Shown here in pieces: positions 30,101 through 38,321 of a DNA stretch of 64,000 bases. Source of the stretch: an uncultured Paracoccaceae bacterium (GTDB lineage: Bacteria; Pseudomonadota; Alphaproteobacteria; Rhodobacterales; Rhodobacteraceae); assembly GCA_905182165.1 (NCBI GenBank), contig CAJJAK010000006.1:1-64000 (forward strand). The letters are read 5' to 3'. Every line of letters begins with the position of its first letter. Position 1 is the first letter of the stretch. The position numbers and the translations under genes are program-made. Under the pieces are notes generated by a model. It was not told where the DNA came from and searched no databases. It was given only the letters and a program-made list of their open reading frames with translations.

Positions 30101-30569
30101 GTTTTGCATTAATTAATTCGGCAATCTGTCCTTGCCTTACTAATGATGGAGAATGTGATCCTGTAGAAGCATCAGCAAATAGCATTTGAATATCTCGAGC
30201 ACGAACATCTTTCCCATTAGCTTTGTAAGCTGATCCTGCGTCTCTTGTTATGCGTCTTACTATTTCTAGGGTATCTTGATTATTGAATGTGGAGGGAGCA
30301 AGCCGGTTTGTGTTGTCTATATGAATAGACACTTCAGCAAAATTACGGGTTGGCCTTGTCGCAGCTCCAGCAAATATTACATCTTCCATTCCACTTCCAC
30401 GCATGGATTTTGGTCGATTTTCGCCCATTACCCATCTCAAAGCTTCCAGTAAATTTGATTTTCCACATCCGTTTGGTCCAACCACTCCAGTTAGGCCATC
30501 CGTAATCAATAGATCTATCGGATCTACAAAGCTTTTAAAGCCATTTAATCTTAATCGCGAAAATCGCAA
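27112..30569 (-). CDS. smc: Chromosome segregation protein SMC (two indels)
   Basis: Condensin ATPase, about 1,150 residues. N-terminal Walker A is [19 protein letters not shown]; long coiled coils flank a hinge around residues 500-600; the C-terminal head has [16 protein letters not shown] and Walker [16 protein letters not shown]. Frames shift in an A-run near 29216 and at about 27622 (LRR then [18 protein letters not shown]). The C-terminal 160 codons are about 50% G+C, whereas sequence just before the 27622 break is 33%. A (CG)6 run lies at 27911-27922. No ScpA/ScpB genes are adjacent. An essential-type gene, so the splits are read as errors. Confidence 0.95.
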
Positions 30570-30814
30570 AACCCACCTGCCATTTTTTTTATGATCCTAG
30601 TTTATTCATCCTAAAATATTTATAATCTAAATTACACGATATCGCGAATTATTAATATCATTATACAACATCTAGTTATATTGTCTAATAACTTTATTCA
30701 AATTTAAAAGCTGTATAAATATAAACTTGTGTCATAAATTAGCTTGACGTTTATCGCATTAAGAGTGCAGAAAGGATTTGCAAAGGTTCCCCAGACAATA
30801 GCAAAGCTTATGGG

Positions 30815-30970
30815 GATTGAATGGGAATGTGGTGAAGGTCAACCGTTAATCGGGACCTAAAGCCTCAACCGCCCCCGCGACTGTATGCGGAGAGTGAAGC
30901 CCAAAACCACTGGCGAAAGCTGGGAAGGTTGGGAGGTGCCTTGAAACGCAAGTCAGGAGACCAGCCAGAG
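30815..30970 (+). promoter_or_regulatory. Cobalamin riboswitch
   Basis: The segment carries the family's conserved parts in order: GGGAATGTGGTG near 30823, the CCGCCCCCGCGACTGT core near 30869, GTGAAGCC, ACCACTGG, and the B12 box AGTCAGGAGACCAGCC (30951-30966). It precedes cbtB by about 50 bases, so it should repress the cobalt-uptake and cobalamin-synthesis operon when adenosylcobalamin is plentiful. The 220 bases between smc and the aptamer are AT-rich and should hold the promoter; TTGACG near 30743 is a possible -35. Confidence 0.94.
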
Positions 30971-30984
30971 CGAGAAATTATCAA

Positions 30985-31010
30985 ATCGTCGGGTGTGACG
31001 ATATAGGAGA
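30985..31010 (+). promoter_or_regulatory. Probable riboswitch expression platform next to the cbtB ribosome site
   Basis: ATCGTC (30985-30990) and GACGAT (30997-31002) form a 6-bp hairpin with loop GGGTGT, directly followed by the Shine-Dalgarno TAGGAGA (31004-31010) of cbtB. No T-run follows, so control of translation initiation is more likely than termination. Confidence 0.5.
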
Positions 31011-31017
31011 AATTGAA

Positions 31018-31188
31018 ATGATAACAGTTATAAAAAATGGTTCTACTTTTAGGTCGAACTACCTAAGTATGATTGGTGCGGCTTTTTTAGGTCTAGCAAT
31101 TGTTACAATCTCAGGTCATGTGCAAGTCAATGCGCTGCACGATGCAGCTCATGACGTGCGTCATACCACTGGCTTTCCTTGCCACTAA
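31018..31188 (+). CDS. cbtB: Cobalt transporter subunit CbtB
   Basis: A 56-residue protein with one membrane helix (MIGAAFLGLAIVTISG, residues 18-33) and the diagnostic metal-binding tail HDAAHDVRHTTGFPCH. CbtB acts with CbtA in cobalt uptake; the histidines face the periplasm or channel mouth. It directly follows the B12 riboswitch and has a good AGGAGA ribosome site 8 bases before the ATG. It is first in the operon cbtB-cbtA-(membrane His protein)-cobW-GNAT-cobN-cobO. Confidence 0.93.
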   Translation: MITVIKNGSTFRSNYLSMIGAAFLGLAIVTISGHVQVNALHDAAHDVRHTTGFPCH

Positions 31189-31309
31189 GGTATTTGATTT
31201 AACAAGTGCAAATTAGCTATTGGCGTAGCGTACTATTAAACAAATTATTAATTAGCCGTTGTTTACTCAGTATTTGCGCGATGACGCACTGATAATAGTG
31301 AGATATTTC

Positions 31310-31984
31310 ATGTTTACAAAGATTATTACAACAGCCCTATTTGCAGGGTTTATTGCAGGTATAGTTTCTGCAATTTTACAATTAATTTTTATACAACCGA
31401 TTCTTTTGCATGCTGAGTTGTATGAAACTGGAAGTTTAACACATTTCGGAGAGAATAATTCTAAAGAGGCTCATCAAAAGTTGCCATTTGACTTTCAACG
31501 TAATGGTTTAAGCATTTTATTTAGTGCGCTAATTTATACGGGTTATGCTATAATTTTGGTATCATTATTAGCTTATGCATCTTCATTGAGTTTGAAGATA
31601 GATAATTTAAGATCCATCTTGTTTGGTATTTCTGGTTTCTTTGCTGTGCAGTTGGCACCCGCATTTGGATTGCCACCAGAGCTCCCAGGAGCTGCTGCTG
31701 CTGAGGTTGTTCCGCGACAGGTCTGGTGGTACTTTTGTGTTTTTGCAACTATCATTGGTATATGGATGATTTCGTTTGGAGATAAGATACTATATGTTTC
31801 AATTGGGATTATTGTAATTTTAATACCGCATTTAATTGGAGCGCCGGAACCAGAGTTTTTTGTTGGGCCAACTCCCCCAGAATTAGCAAGCCATTTTGCC
31901 TCCAGGACATTGACACTTGGTGCCGTTAGTTGGATTTTTTTAGGATATTTAAGCGGCTATTTCTGGAGAAAAGAAAATTTTTAA
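31310..31984 (+). CDS. cbtA: Cobalt transporter subunit CbtA
   Basis: An integral membrane protein of about 224 residues from the ATG at 31310 (MFTKIITTALFAGFIAG); a longer frame to 31259 exists but homologues start here. Five to six hydrophobic helices are visible, with the conserved segment APAFGLPPELPGAAAAEVVPRQVWW, given here in parts: APAFGLPPELPG and PRQVWWYFC. Histidine near ILLHAE is typical of the family. It forms the cobalt permease with CbtB, under the same riboswitch. The next gene overlaps its end. Confidence 0.89.
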   Translation: MFTKIITTALFAGFIAGIVSAILQLIFIQPILLHAELYETGSLTHFGENNSKEAHQKLPFDFQRNGLSILFSALIYTGYAIILVSLLAYASSLSLKIDNLRSILFGISGFFAVQLAPAFGLPPELPGAAAAEVVPRQVWWYFCVFATIIGIWMISFGDKILYVSIGIIVILIPHLIGAPEPEFFVGPTPPELASHFASRTLTLGAVSWIFLGYLSGYFWRKENF

Positions 31985-32450
31985 ACGGCAAACTCTTTTA
32001 ATTTATATTGTAGGGTTTTTTATTTTTGGTGCTGGTTATATTTTTGCCCTTCAATTTGGTGTAGCCTTTTCCTCACATGACCATAGCACAGGTCATGGCA
32101 AAATTAAAAATCAAGAAAATATGCATAAGCATGAAACATTAGAAATCACAGATAATATTGAGTTTGATTTTGAGTTAATCCAAGAAAATAGTAATAACTG
32201 GAATATTTTTTTGAATATTAAAGGGTTAAAATTCAGTCCTGAAAATGTTGGAAAACAACATGTTGATGGACAGGGTCATGCACATGTATTTGTTGACGGT
32301 GTAAAGCATGGTAGAATGTATAGTAATTGGTATCATTTGGGTTCTATCGATTTTGGTAGTAAAATTACCGTTACTTTAAACAGCAATAATCATAAGGCAT
32401 TCATTAAAGCTGGTGAGCTAGTTGAAGTTACTCACCTATTAACAAAATAG
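31977..32450 (+). CDS. Membrane-anchored, histidine-rich periplasmic protein; unusual or damaged start
   Basis: An open frame running from 31977 has one membrane helix (LLIYIVGFFIFGAGYIF) followed by SSHDHSTGHGK and a periplasmic domain with HVDGQGHAHVFVDG and NWYHLGSIDFG. No ATG, GTG or TTG precedes the helix: the only candidates are an ATT at 31977, placed after a GGAGAA ribosome site, or the ATG at 32121, which would discard the helix. Either an ATT start or a one-base error is likely. The histidines suggest metal (cobalt) binding beside CbtAB. I do not know a named family; its place in a B12-controlled operon is the main clue. Confidence 0.6.
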   Translation: MFKRQTLLIYIVGFFIFGAGYIFALQFGVAFSSHDHSTGHGKIKNQENMHKHETLEITDNIEFDFELIQENSNNWNIFLNIKGLKFSPENVGKQHVDGQGHAHVFVDGVKHGRMYSNWYHLGSIDFGSKITVTLNSNNHKAFIKAGELVEVTHLLTK

Positions 32451-32463
32451 TAGGAAATTAAAA

Positions 32464-33512
32464 ATGTTAAATAAAATACCAACAACCGTAATCGCAGGAA
32501 ATATAGGAGCTGGAAAAACAACTTTAATTAGACATTTAATAAATAATGCAGGCGGTAGAAAAATAGCTCTTATTATTAATGAATTTGGAGACCTTGGTGT
32601 TGATGGAGAAATTTTAAAAGGCTGCAATGATGAGGCATGCAAGGAAGAAGACATTGTTGAATTATCAAATGGCTGTATTTGTTGTACGGTTGCTGATGAC
32701 TTTATTCCTACAATGCAAAAACTCTTAGAGCGGAATACGCAACTTGATCATATTCTGATTGAGACTAGTGGATTGGCATTACCCCAGCCACTATTGCGAG
32801 CCTTTAAATGGCCAGAAATTCAAACAAAAGTTACAGTGGATGGCGTTATAACAGTTGTGGATGGCAAAGCTGTTACAGAAGGTCGCTTTGCCCACTCGAT
32901 AGAAGCCGTTGATAGACAGAGAAAACTTGATGAAAATTTAGATCATGAAACGCCATTATCAGAACTCTTTGAGGATCAAATTGCATGTGCTGATATGATT
33001 GTTATTAATAAATCTGACCTACTAACAGCGTCTCAAGGAGACGATCTTTTGAGTCAACTTAAACAAGATAGCAGAGATGGAGTACAGGTCCTGAAGTCTG
33101 AAATGGGAGTGCTGCCGGTAGATATTTTACTGGGTCAAAAAGCGATGGCTGAAGACGATTTGGAAGACCGTCATGAATTACATCACCATCACGATCATGA
33201 GATGATCATGATGATGATCACGATCATGATGATTTTGAAAGCTTTATAATATCAACGGGTGAAATTGATAATCCAGAGGAATTTTCAAAATTAATCTTAG
33301 ACGTTATCAGAGACCATGATATCTTAAGGCTTAAAGGGTTTGTTGCGGTAAATGGTAAACCTTTGAGATTGACCATACAGGCTGTTGGCCCAAGGATTGA
33401 AACATATTTTGATAGAGTGTTTAAAAGCTCAGAAAAGCGAGAAACAAAGTTAGTGGTAATAGGTGAAAAGGGTATGGACCAAGTGTCCATTCAAAAAGCA
33501 TTACAAGTATGA
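32464..33512 (+). CDS. cobW: CobW-type metallochaperone GTPase (one frameshift)
   Basis: G3E-family P-loop GTPase that is thought to deliver cobalt for cobalamin synthesis. Motifs: Walker A GNIGAGKTTLI, metal-binding GCICCTV (CxCC), ETSGLALP, and NKSD guanine specificity. A His/Asp-rich tract (33180-33235) contains a frameshift near 33205; after it the C-terminal CobW domain continues as DFESFIISTGEIDNPEEF and ends QKALQV. About 348 residues. Its stop overlaps the GNAT gene start (ATGA), showing tight coupling. The slip sits in a near-repetitive GATCATGAT tract. Confidence 0.93.
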
Positions 33513-33967
33513 TTGAAAATGTAGTAGTTTCCTTAGGTGATCCAAAGCACCATGAGGTCATCTTATTATTAAAAGAGAGCCAAAACTTACTAATAAAACT
33601 TTTCCCTCTCGAGGATAATTATGCATTCTCTATTGACGAATTGTGTGCGGAAAATGTTAAATTCTTTGTCGCAAGTTTTAATAAAAAAATAATTGGCTGT
33701 GGAGCAATATCGATTAAACCAGATTATGGAGAAATAAAGTCGATGTTTGTAGATAAAAGTATGCGAGGCAATGGTGTTGCGCAGAAAATTTTGGATCAAA
33801 TCAACTTAGAAGCAAAGAAAGAAAAACTTAAAGTTCTAAGATTAGAGACTGGTCTTAAGTTAGAAGCAGCAGTTAGAATATATATACGAAATGGCTTCAG
33901 TTTCTGTAATTGCTTTGGTGAGTATGTAGAAAATAAAACAAGTATCTTTATGGAGAAAAGTATATAG
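33509..33967 (+). CDS. GNAT family N-acetyltransferase in the cobalamin operon
   Basis: A 152-residue GNAT protein. The acetyl-CoA pyrophosphate loop is visible as MRGNGVAQKIL (Q/RxxGxG/A type) after the strand GEIKSMFVDKS, and the C-terminal part LRLETGLKLEAAVRIYIRNGF is the usual motif B. It overlaps cobW by four bases and its stop is directly followed by the cobN ATG, so it is co-translated with cobalamin genes. The acceptor is unknown; no GNAT step is part of the standard cobalamin route. Confidence 0.88.
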   Translation: MIENVVVSLGDPKHHEVILLLKESQNLLIKLFPLEDNYAFSIDELCAENVKFFVASFNKKIIGCGAISIKPDYGEIKSMFVDKSMRGNGVAQKILDQINLEAKKEKLKVLRLETGLKLEAAVRIYIRNGFSFCNCFGEYVENKTSIFMEKSI

Positions 33968-36900
33968 ATGCATCTTCTTGCTGCTCAACCTGGAGCCATT
34001 GACGATGGCCAAGAGCCTGTAGACCCAGGTCAAACCCCAGCTGAGGTAATATTTATTTCTGCCGCTGATACTGAGTTAGTGTGCCTATCAGAGGCTCGAT
34101 CAGCTCTTCAAGAAAACGCTCCAGATATTAGGTTAATTAATATGATGCATTTAAAGCATCCGATGTCTGTTGACTTGCATTTAGATCAATGTGCAACAAA
34201 ATCAAAACTTGTTGTTGCGCGTATTCTTGGTGGAACTGGATATTGGAAATATGGTGCAGAACAATATTCAGCTATGCTTTCAGAATATGGTATTCCTTTT
34301 GTCGCGTTGCCGGGGGATGACAAGCCAGACGATGAACTTTGGCGACTTTCTACTGTTAGTCGGAGCGACTGGGAGGCTTTACTTGCTTATTTTGTAGAAG
34401 GCGGCACGCAAAATATTTGTAACGCTTTACTTTATTCAAAAGCAATAATTCATAAAACAGAAAAACCAGAAGTGGCTAAACCACTTTTGAGGGCTGGGAC
34501 TTATTGGCCGGGAATAGGTATTTGTGAGATATTAGATTTACAAAAAAATTGGATACCAAATGCTCCAGTTGTACCAATTATTTTTTATCGTGCTTTATTA
34601 CAAGGTGGCGGTTTAAATCCAATAAATAGATTGGTGAAAACTATGTTAAGGTATGGATTAAATCCTATGCCTATTTTTGTCACGTCTCTAAAAGATCCTA
34701 TTTCAGCAGCAACTCTTAAATATTTATTTACAAAAAATAAACCTGAGATAATTTTAAATTGCACCAGTTTTTCGATTAATACCCCTAATCAACTCGGTAG
34801 CTCTCAAAATGAGATTAATCCCTTAACAATGTCAGAAACTCAAAATGCTATGGTTTTTCAACTGGTGCTGTCAAGTTCGTCTGAGGAAATTTGGCGCACT
34901 GGTATGAATGGTTTGTCAGGACGAGATATAGCAATGAACGTTGCTTTACCTGAGGTTGACGGAAGAATTTTGGGACGTGCAATTTCTTTTAAGGGTGAAG
35001 CGTTCTTTGATGAAGCCACTCAGTGCTCTTTAGCTACTTATCAAGCTAATGGAGATAGAATTGATTTCATTGGGAGATTAATTTCTGCATGGGTTAAGTT
35101 AAGAAAAAAGAACTCATTAGAGAAGAAAGTTGGTATTATACTAGCTAACTATCCAAATAAGGATGGTCGCTTAGCTAACGGAGTTGGGCTAGACACTCCC
35201 GCCGCAACAATTTATTTAATGAAGTTTCTATCAGAAAATGGCTACTCAGTAAAAGATAGTCCTGAAACCGCATCAAGATTAATGGAGCAGATTCTATCTG
35301 GGCCTACAAATTGGTTAACTGACAGAAATGTTAGAAACGGTGGTGTAAGACTTTCATTAAAAAAATATAATGAGTTGTTTAAAGAATTACCCTTTGATGT
35401 GAAGCAAGCAATTGAAGATAAATGGGGTAAGTCTGAGCAAGATCCATTCGTAGGAAATGATGGGTTTGCCTTATCAATATTAGAATATGGAAATATTACT
35501 ATTGGTATCCAACCTGCTAGAGGTTATAATATAGATCCAAAAGAGACTTATCATTCACCTGACTTGGTGCCGCCACATAATTATTTTGCATTTTATTTTT
35601 GGCTTAGATATCAATTTAAATGTGATGCGTTAATTCACATGGGAAAGCATGGTAATTTAGAATGGTTACCTGGAAAAGCACTAGCTTTATCTGAGAATTG
35701 TTTTCCAGAGGTTGCGTTGGGCCCCACGCCAAATATCTACCCTTTTATTGTGAATGATCCAGGTGAGGGTACGCAAGCCAAAAGACGCTCAAGTGCGGTT
35801 ATCATAGATCATTTAACACCACCATTAACCCGAGCTGAGACTTATGGTCCTCTAAAGGAGTTAGAAGCTTTAGTTGACGAGTATTATGAAGCTGCAGGCA
35901 TTGATCCAAACCGCATAAACTACCTTCGTAAAGAAATTATTTCTTTAACTTCAACGTCAGGCTTAGATATTGACGCTGGAATGGCGGGTGACGATAGTGA
36001 TGCTGATTTGGCTAAGTTAGACGCTTATTTGTGTGATTTGAAAGAAGCTCAAATTCGAGATGGTTTACATATTTTTGGGCAATCCCCAGAGGGGCGTCTT
36101 GAACGTGATTTGTTACAGGCTTTAGTTCGAATTCCAAGAGATAAAGGTATAGGTGAAGATGCTTCATTGATAAGGGCTCTCGCAACAGATTTTGGATTAA
36201 ATTTTGATCCTTTAAACTGCAACATGTCTGATACCTGGGAGGACATTAAACCTCTAGGTCTAAAGGACTGGGTAGAAGATAAGATTCAAGGACTGGATAT
36301 TGTTCTAAGTTCTGGTGATGCACATGAAAAGATTAAAAATTCTGATCTAGTTATTGTTGCCTCAGGAACTGCAGCCTTAGAAGTGGCATTACTTGCTGTG
36401 CCGATGGTTGTGGTATATAAACTTTCAAAGGTAAGTTATCAGATTGTTAAGCCTTTACTAAATACTAAAAATTTTTTCAGTGTAGATAATCGCGCTGTAC
36501 CTACGCCAACAGCTTGGGCTTTGGGTTGGAAGTCAGCAAATTTACTCTTAGAAAAACATTTGCAAAACAATGGCGATTGGCCAAAGTCATTATTAATTAC
36601 TGCCTGGGGCACGGCCAATATGCGTACTGGTGGTGATGATATTGCCCAAGCTATGGCACTTATGGGTGTTAAACCAAAATGGGATTTGGCAAATAGGAGG
36701 GTGACAGGTTTTGAGATATTGCCCCTATCAATTTTGGATCGACCTCGAGTAGATGTTACCCTAAGAGTTTCTGGCTTTTTTAGAGATGCTTTTCCACAAC
36801 TAATTTCGTTAATTGATAGCGCAGCAGTGGCAGTTATGAAATTAGACGAACCTTTAGATATGAACCCAGCAAAAGCAGCTACAGATGGGTCAAAGCATAG

Positions 36901-37594
36901 AGTATTTGGATCTAAACCGGGAGCTTATGGGGCAGGCCTGCAGGCCATGATTGACGAAAGGCTATGGAATAATAAAGAAGATCTTTCTGAGGCTTATTTA
37001 TCCTGGGGATCGTATGCCTATGGCAGTGATGTTAATGGTATAGAGGCTCGTAAGGCATTTGAAAGCAGATTATCAGGTGTTGAAGCGATTGTGCAGAACC
37101 AAGATAATCGTGAGCATGATATTTTGGACTCTGATGATTATTATCAATTTGAAGGTGGTGCAGCAGCAGCAGTAAAAACGTTACAGGGGCGAGACCGACC
37201 TATTTATCATAATGATCACTCAAGACCAGAAAACCCAGTTATAAGAACTTTAGAGGAAGAAATAGGTAGGGTTGTTCGATCTCGAGTTGTAAATCCAAAA
37301 TGGATTGATGGTGTCAAAAGGCATGGCTACAAAGGTGCCTTTGAAATGGCTGCAACATTAGATTACTTATTTGCTTTTTCTGCGACAACTGGCGCTGTCG
37401 CGAATCATCATTTTGATTTAGTCTACCAAGCTTTTATAGAAAATGAGGAAAACCGTCAGTTTATTATTGATAATAACACACCAGCATTTGCAGAAATTAT
37501 TGATAGATTTCAGGAAGCAATTGACAGGGAATTGTGGATACCTAAGTCTAATTCCGCACAAAATTTATTAACAAAATTTAGAAAACAGATTTAA
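33968..37594 (+). CDS. cobN: Cobaltochelatase subunit CobN, with an internal LpxB-like replacement
   Basis: Large subunit (1,208 residues) of the aerobic ATP-dependent cobaltochelatase that inserts cobalt into hydrogenobyrinate diamide with CobS and CobT. The N-terminus (MHLLAAQPGAIDDGQEP) and most of the body match CobN, including HMGKHGNLEWLPGKALALS, WGTANMRTGGDDIAQA, GSYAYGSDVNG and NQDNREHDILDSDDYYQFEG. Between about residues 777 and 834 the sequence is not CobN but matches lipid-A-disaccharide synthase; the block that normally precedes NFYSVDSRAVPTP, including GAPTRGRPDVLPTGRN, is absent. Both joints keep the frame. As written, chelatase activity is doubtful. Confidence 0.93.
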   Translation: MHLLAAQPGAIDDGQEPVDPGQTPAEVIFISAADTELVCLSEARSALQENAPDIRLINMMHLKHPMSVDLHLDQCATKSKLVVARILGGTGYWKYGAEQYSAMLSEYGIPFVALPGDDKPDDELWRLSTVSRSDWEALLAYFVEGGTQNICNALLYSKAIIHKTEKPEVAKPLLRAGTYWPGIGICEILDLQKNWIPNAPVVPIIFYRALLQGGGLNPINRLVKTMLRYGLNPMPIFVTSLKDPISAATLKYLFTKNKPEIILNCTSFSINTPNQLGSSQNEINPLTMSETQNAMVFQLVLSSSSEEIWRTGMNGLSGRDIAMNVALPEVDGRILGRAISFKGEAFFDEATQCSLATYQANGDRIDFIGRLISAWVKLRKKNSLEKKVGIILANYPNKDGRLANGVGLDTPAATIYLMKFLSENGYSVKDSPETASRLMEQILSGPTNWLTDRNVRNGGVRLSLKKYNELFKELPFDVKQAIEDKWGKSEQDPFVGNDGFALSILEYGNITIGIQPARGYNIDPKETYHSPDLVPPHNYFAFYFWLRYQFKCDALIHMGKHGNLEWLPGKALALSENCFPEVALGPTPNIYPFIVNDPGEGTQAKRRSSAVIIDHLTPPLTRAETYGPLKELEALVDEYYEAAGIDPNRINYLRKEIISLTSTSGLDIDAGMAGDDSDADLAKLDAYLCDLKEAQIRDGLHIFGQSPEGRLERDLLQALVRIPRDKGIGEDASLIRALATDFGLNFDPLNCNMSDTWEDIKPLGLKDWVEDKIQGLDIVLSSGDAHEKIKNSDLVIVASGTAALEVALLAVPMVVVYKLSKVSYQIVKPLLNTKNFFSVDNRAVPTPTAWALGWKSANLLLEKHLQNNGDWPKSLLITAWGTANMRTGGDDIAQAMALMGVKPKWDLANRRVTGFEILPLSILDRPRVDVTLRVSGFFRDAFPQLISLIDSAAVAVMKLDEPLDMNPAKAATDGSKHRVFGSKPGAYGAGLQAMIDERLWNNKEDLSEAYLSWGSYAYGSDVNGIEARKAFESRLSGVEAIVQNQDNREHDILDSDDYYQFEGGAAAAVKTLQGRDRPIYHNDHSRPENPVIRTLEEEIGRVVRSRVVNPKWIDGVKRHGYKGAFEMAATLDYLFAFSATTGAVANHHFDLVYQAFIENEENRQFIIDNNTPAFAEIIDRFQEAIDRELWIPKSNSAQNLLTKFRKQI
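36296..36469 (+). other. LpxB-like segment embedded in frame in cobN
   Basis: Codons 777-834 of the cobN frame contain SSGDAHEKIKNSDLVIVASG, then GTAALEVAL, VPMVVVYKLSKVSY and KPLLNTK. ASGTAALE followed by PMVVxYK is the conserved C-terminal UDP-sugar binding region of LpxB. Downstream, NFFSVDN returns to CobN; LpxB has a similar NFxSLPN at that point, so the joint may have used short shared sequence. Confidence 0.72.
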
Positions 37595-37664
37595 ATTAGA
37601 AATTGTATTGAAATTTTTTTATTTAAAACTGATTATAATTATAAATAAAAATGGAGAATTATTG

Positions 37665-38172
37665 ATGTCAAATGCTGATCAAGAAAGACATGCTATTAAA
37701 ATGGCAAAGAAGAAGGTTGCTCATGATGGAAATAATGGCAACAAAAACTGATAAAAAAGGACTAATAATTGTAAATACTGGAAAAGGTAAGGGGAAGTCA
37801 TCAGCTGCTTTTGGAATGATTTTCAGATGCATAGCACATGATATGAAATGTGGTGTAGTGCAATTCATTAAAGGTGGCATGAGTACTGGAGAAAGAGATT
37901 TAATTTTATCCAAATTTAATGAAATATGTGCGTTTCATACAAAGCCACTAGGTTTTACTTGGGAAACTCAAGATAAAACTAGAGATATTGAGATGGCTTT
38001 GGCTGCCTGGGAAAAAGCAAAGGAATTAATTAGAGATACTAGTAATAACATGGTTTTGCTTGATGAGATTAATATAGCCTTACGTTATGATTATATAGAT
38101 ATAAATGATGTCGTTGAGTTTCTATTAAATGAAAAGCCCGATAGTACCCATGTCGTTATGACTGGGATATAG
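37665..38172 (+). CDS. cobO: Corrinoid adenosyltransferase CobO, one frameshift and truncated 3' end
   Basis: Transfers the adenosyl group from ATP to cob(I)yrinate diamide. ATG at 37665 gives MSNADQERHAIKMAKKKVAHD; the frame slips near 37729 and resumes IMATKTDKKGLIIVNTGKGKGKSS (P-loop TGKGKGKSSAAFG). GFTWETQD and VLLDEINIALRYDY are typical. Homology ends at THVVMTG (38164), where CobO normally continues with RNA, an ADLVTEM block and a C-terminal KGIEF-type tail; here ATA TAG follows. About 35 residues are missing, replaced by DNA that reads as a fadD start on the other strand. Confidence 0.9.
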
Positions 38173-38321
38173 CTCAATCGAGTATTTAAATTTGTAAAAG
38201 CAGTATGGTCTGGAAAAAGAGAAGATGAATTTTTCATCAAATCTATAATTGAGTTGAATTTTAAACTATCAATTGTTGACGGTATATTTTTTGGATAATG
38301 TTTAAGCCAAATCTTTTCCAT
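38169..38321 (-). pseudogene. 5' fragment of a long-chain acyl-CoA synthetase (fadD-like) gene
   Basis: On the minus strand from 38321 the sequence reads MEKIWLKHYPKNIPSTID, then KFNSIIDLMKNSSSLFPDHT and AFTNLNTRLSY. This is the characteristic FadD N-terminus (MxKxWLxxYPxxVPxxID...SLxxLxxxSxxxxPDxxAF). After about 51 codons it ends abruptly at 38166-38169, where antisense cobO begins, so none of the AMP-binding domain is present. The fragment lies between truncated cobO and truncated trcR. Confidence 0.72.

Noticed and set aside
24138..30569. GC-rich tracts as a transferred genomic island
   Set aside because: The tracts lie inside conserved core genes at their normal places and are only a few hundred bases long; no integrase, repeats or cargo genes.
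33175..33240. Short tandem repeat array or CRISPR-like repeat
   Set aside because: The repeats are codons of a His/Asp-rich loop in cobW. No CRISPR array or cas gene is present in the window.
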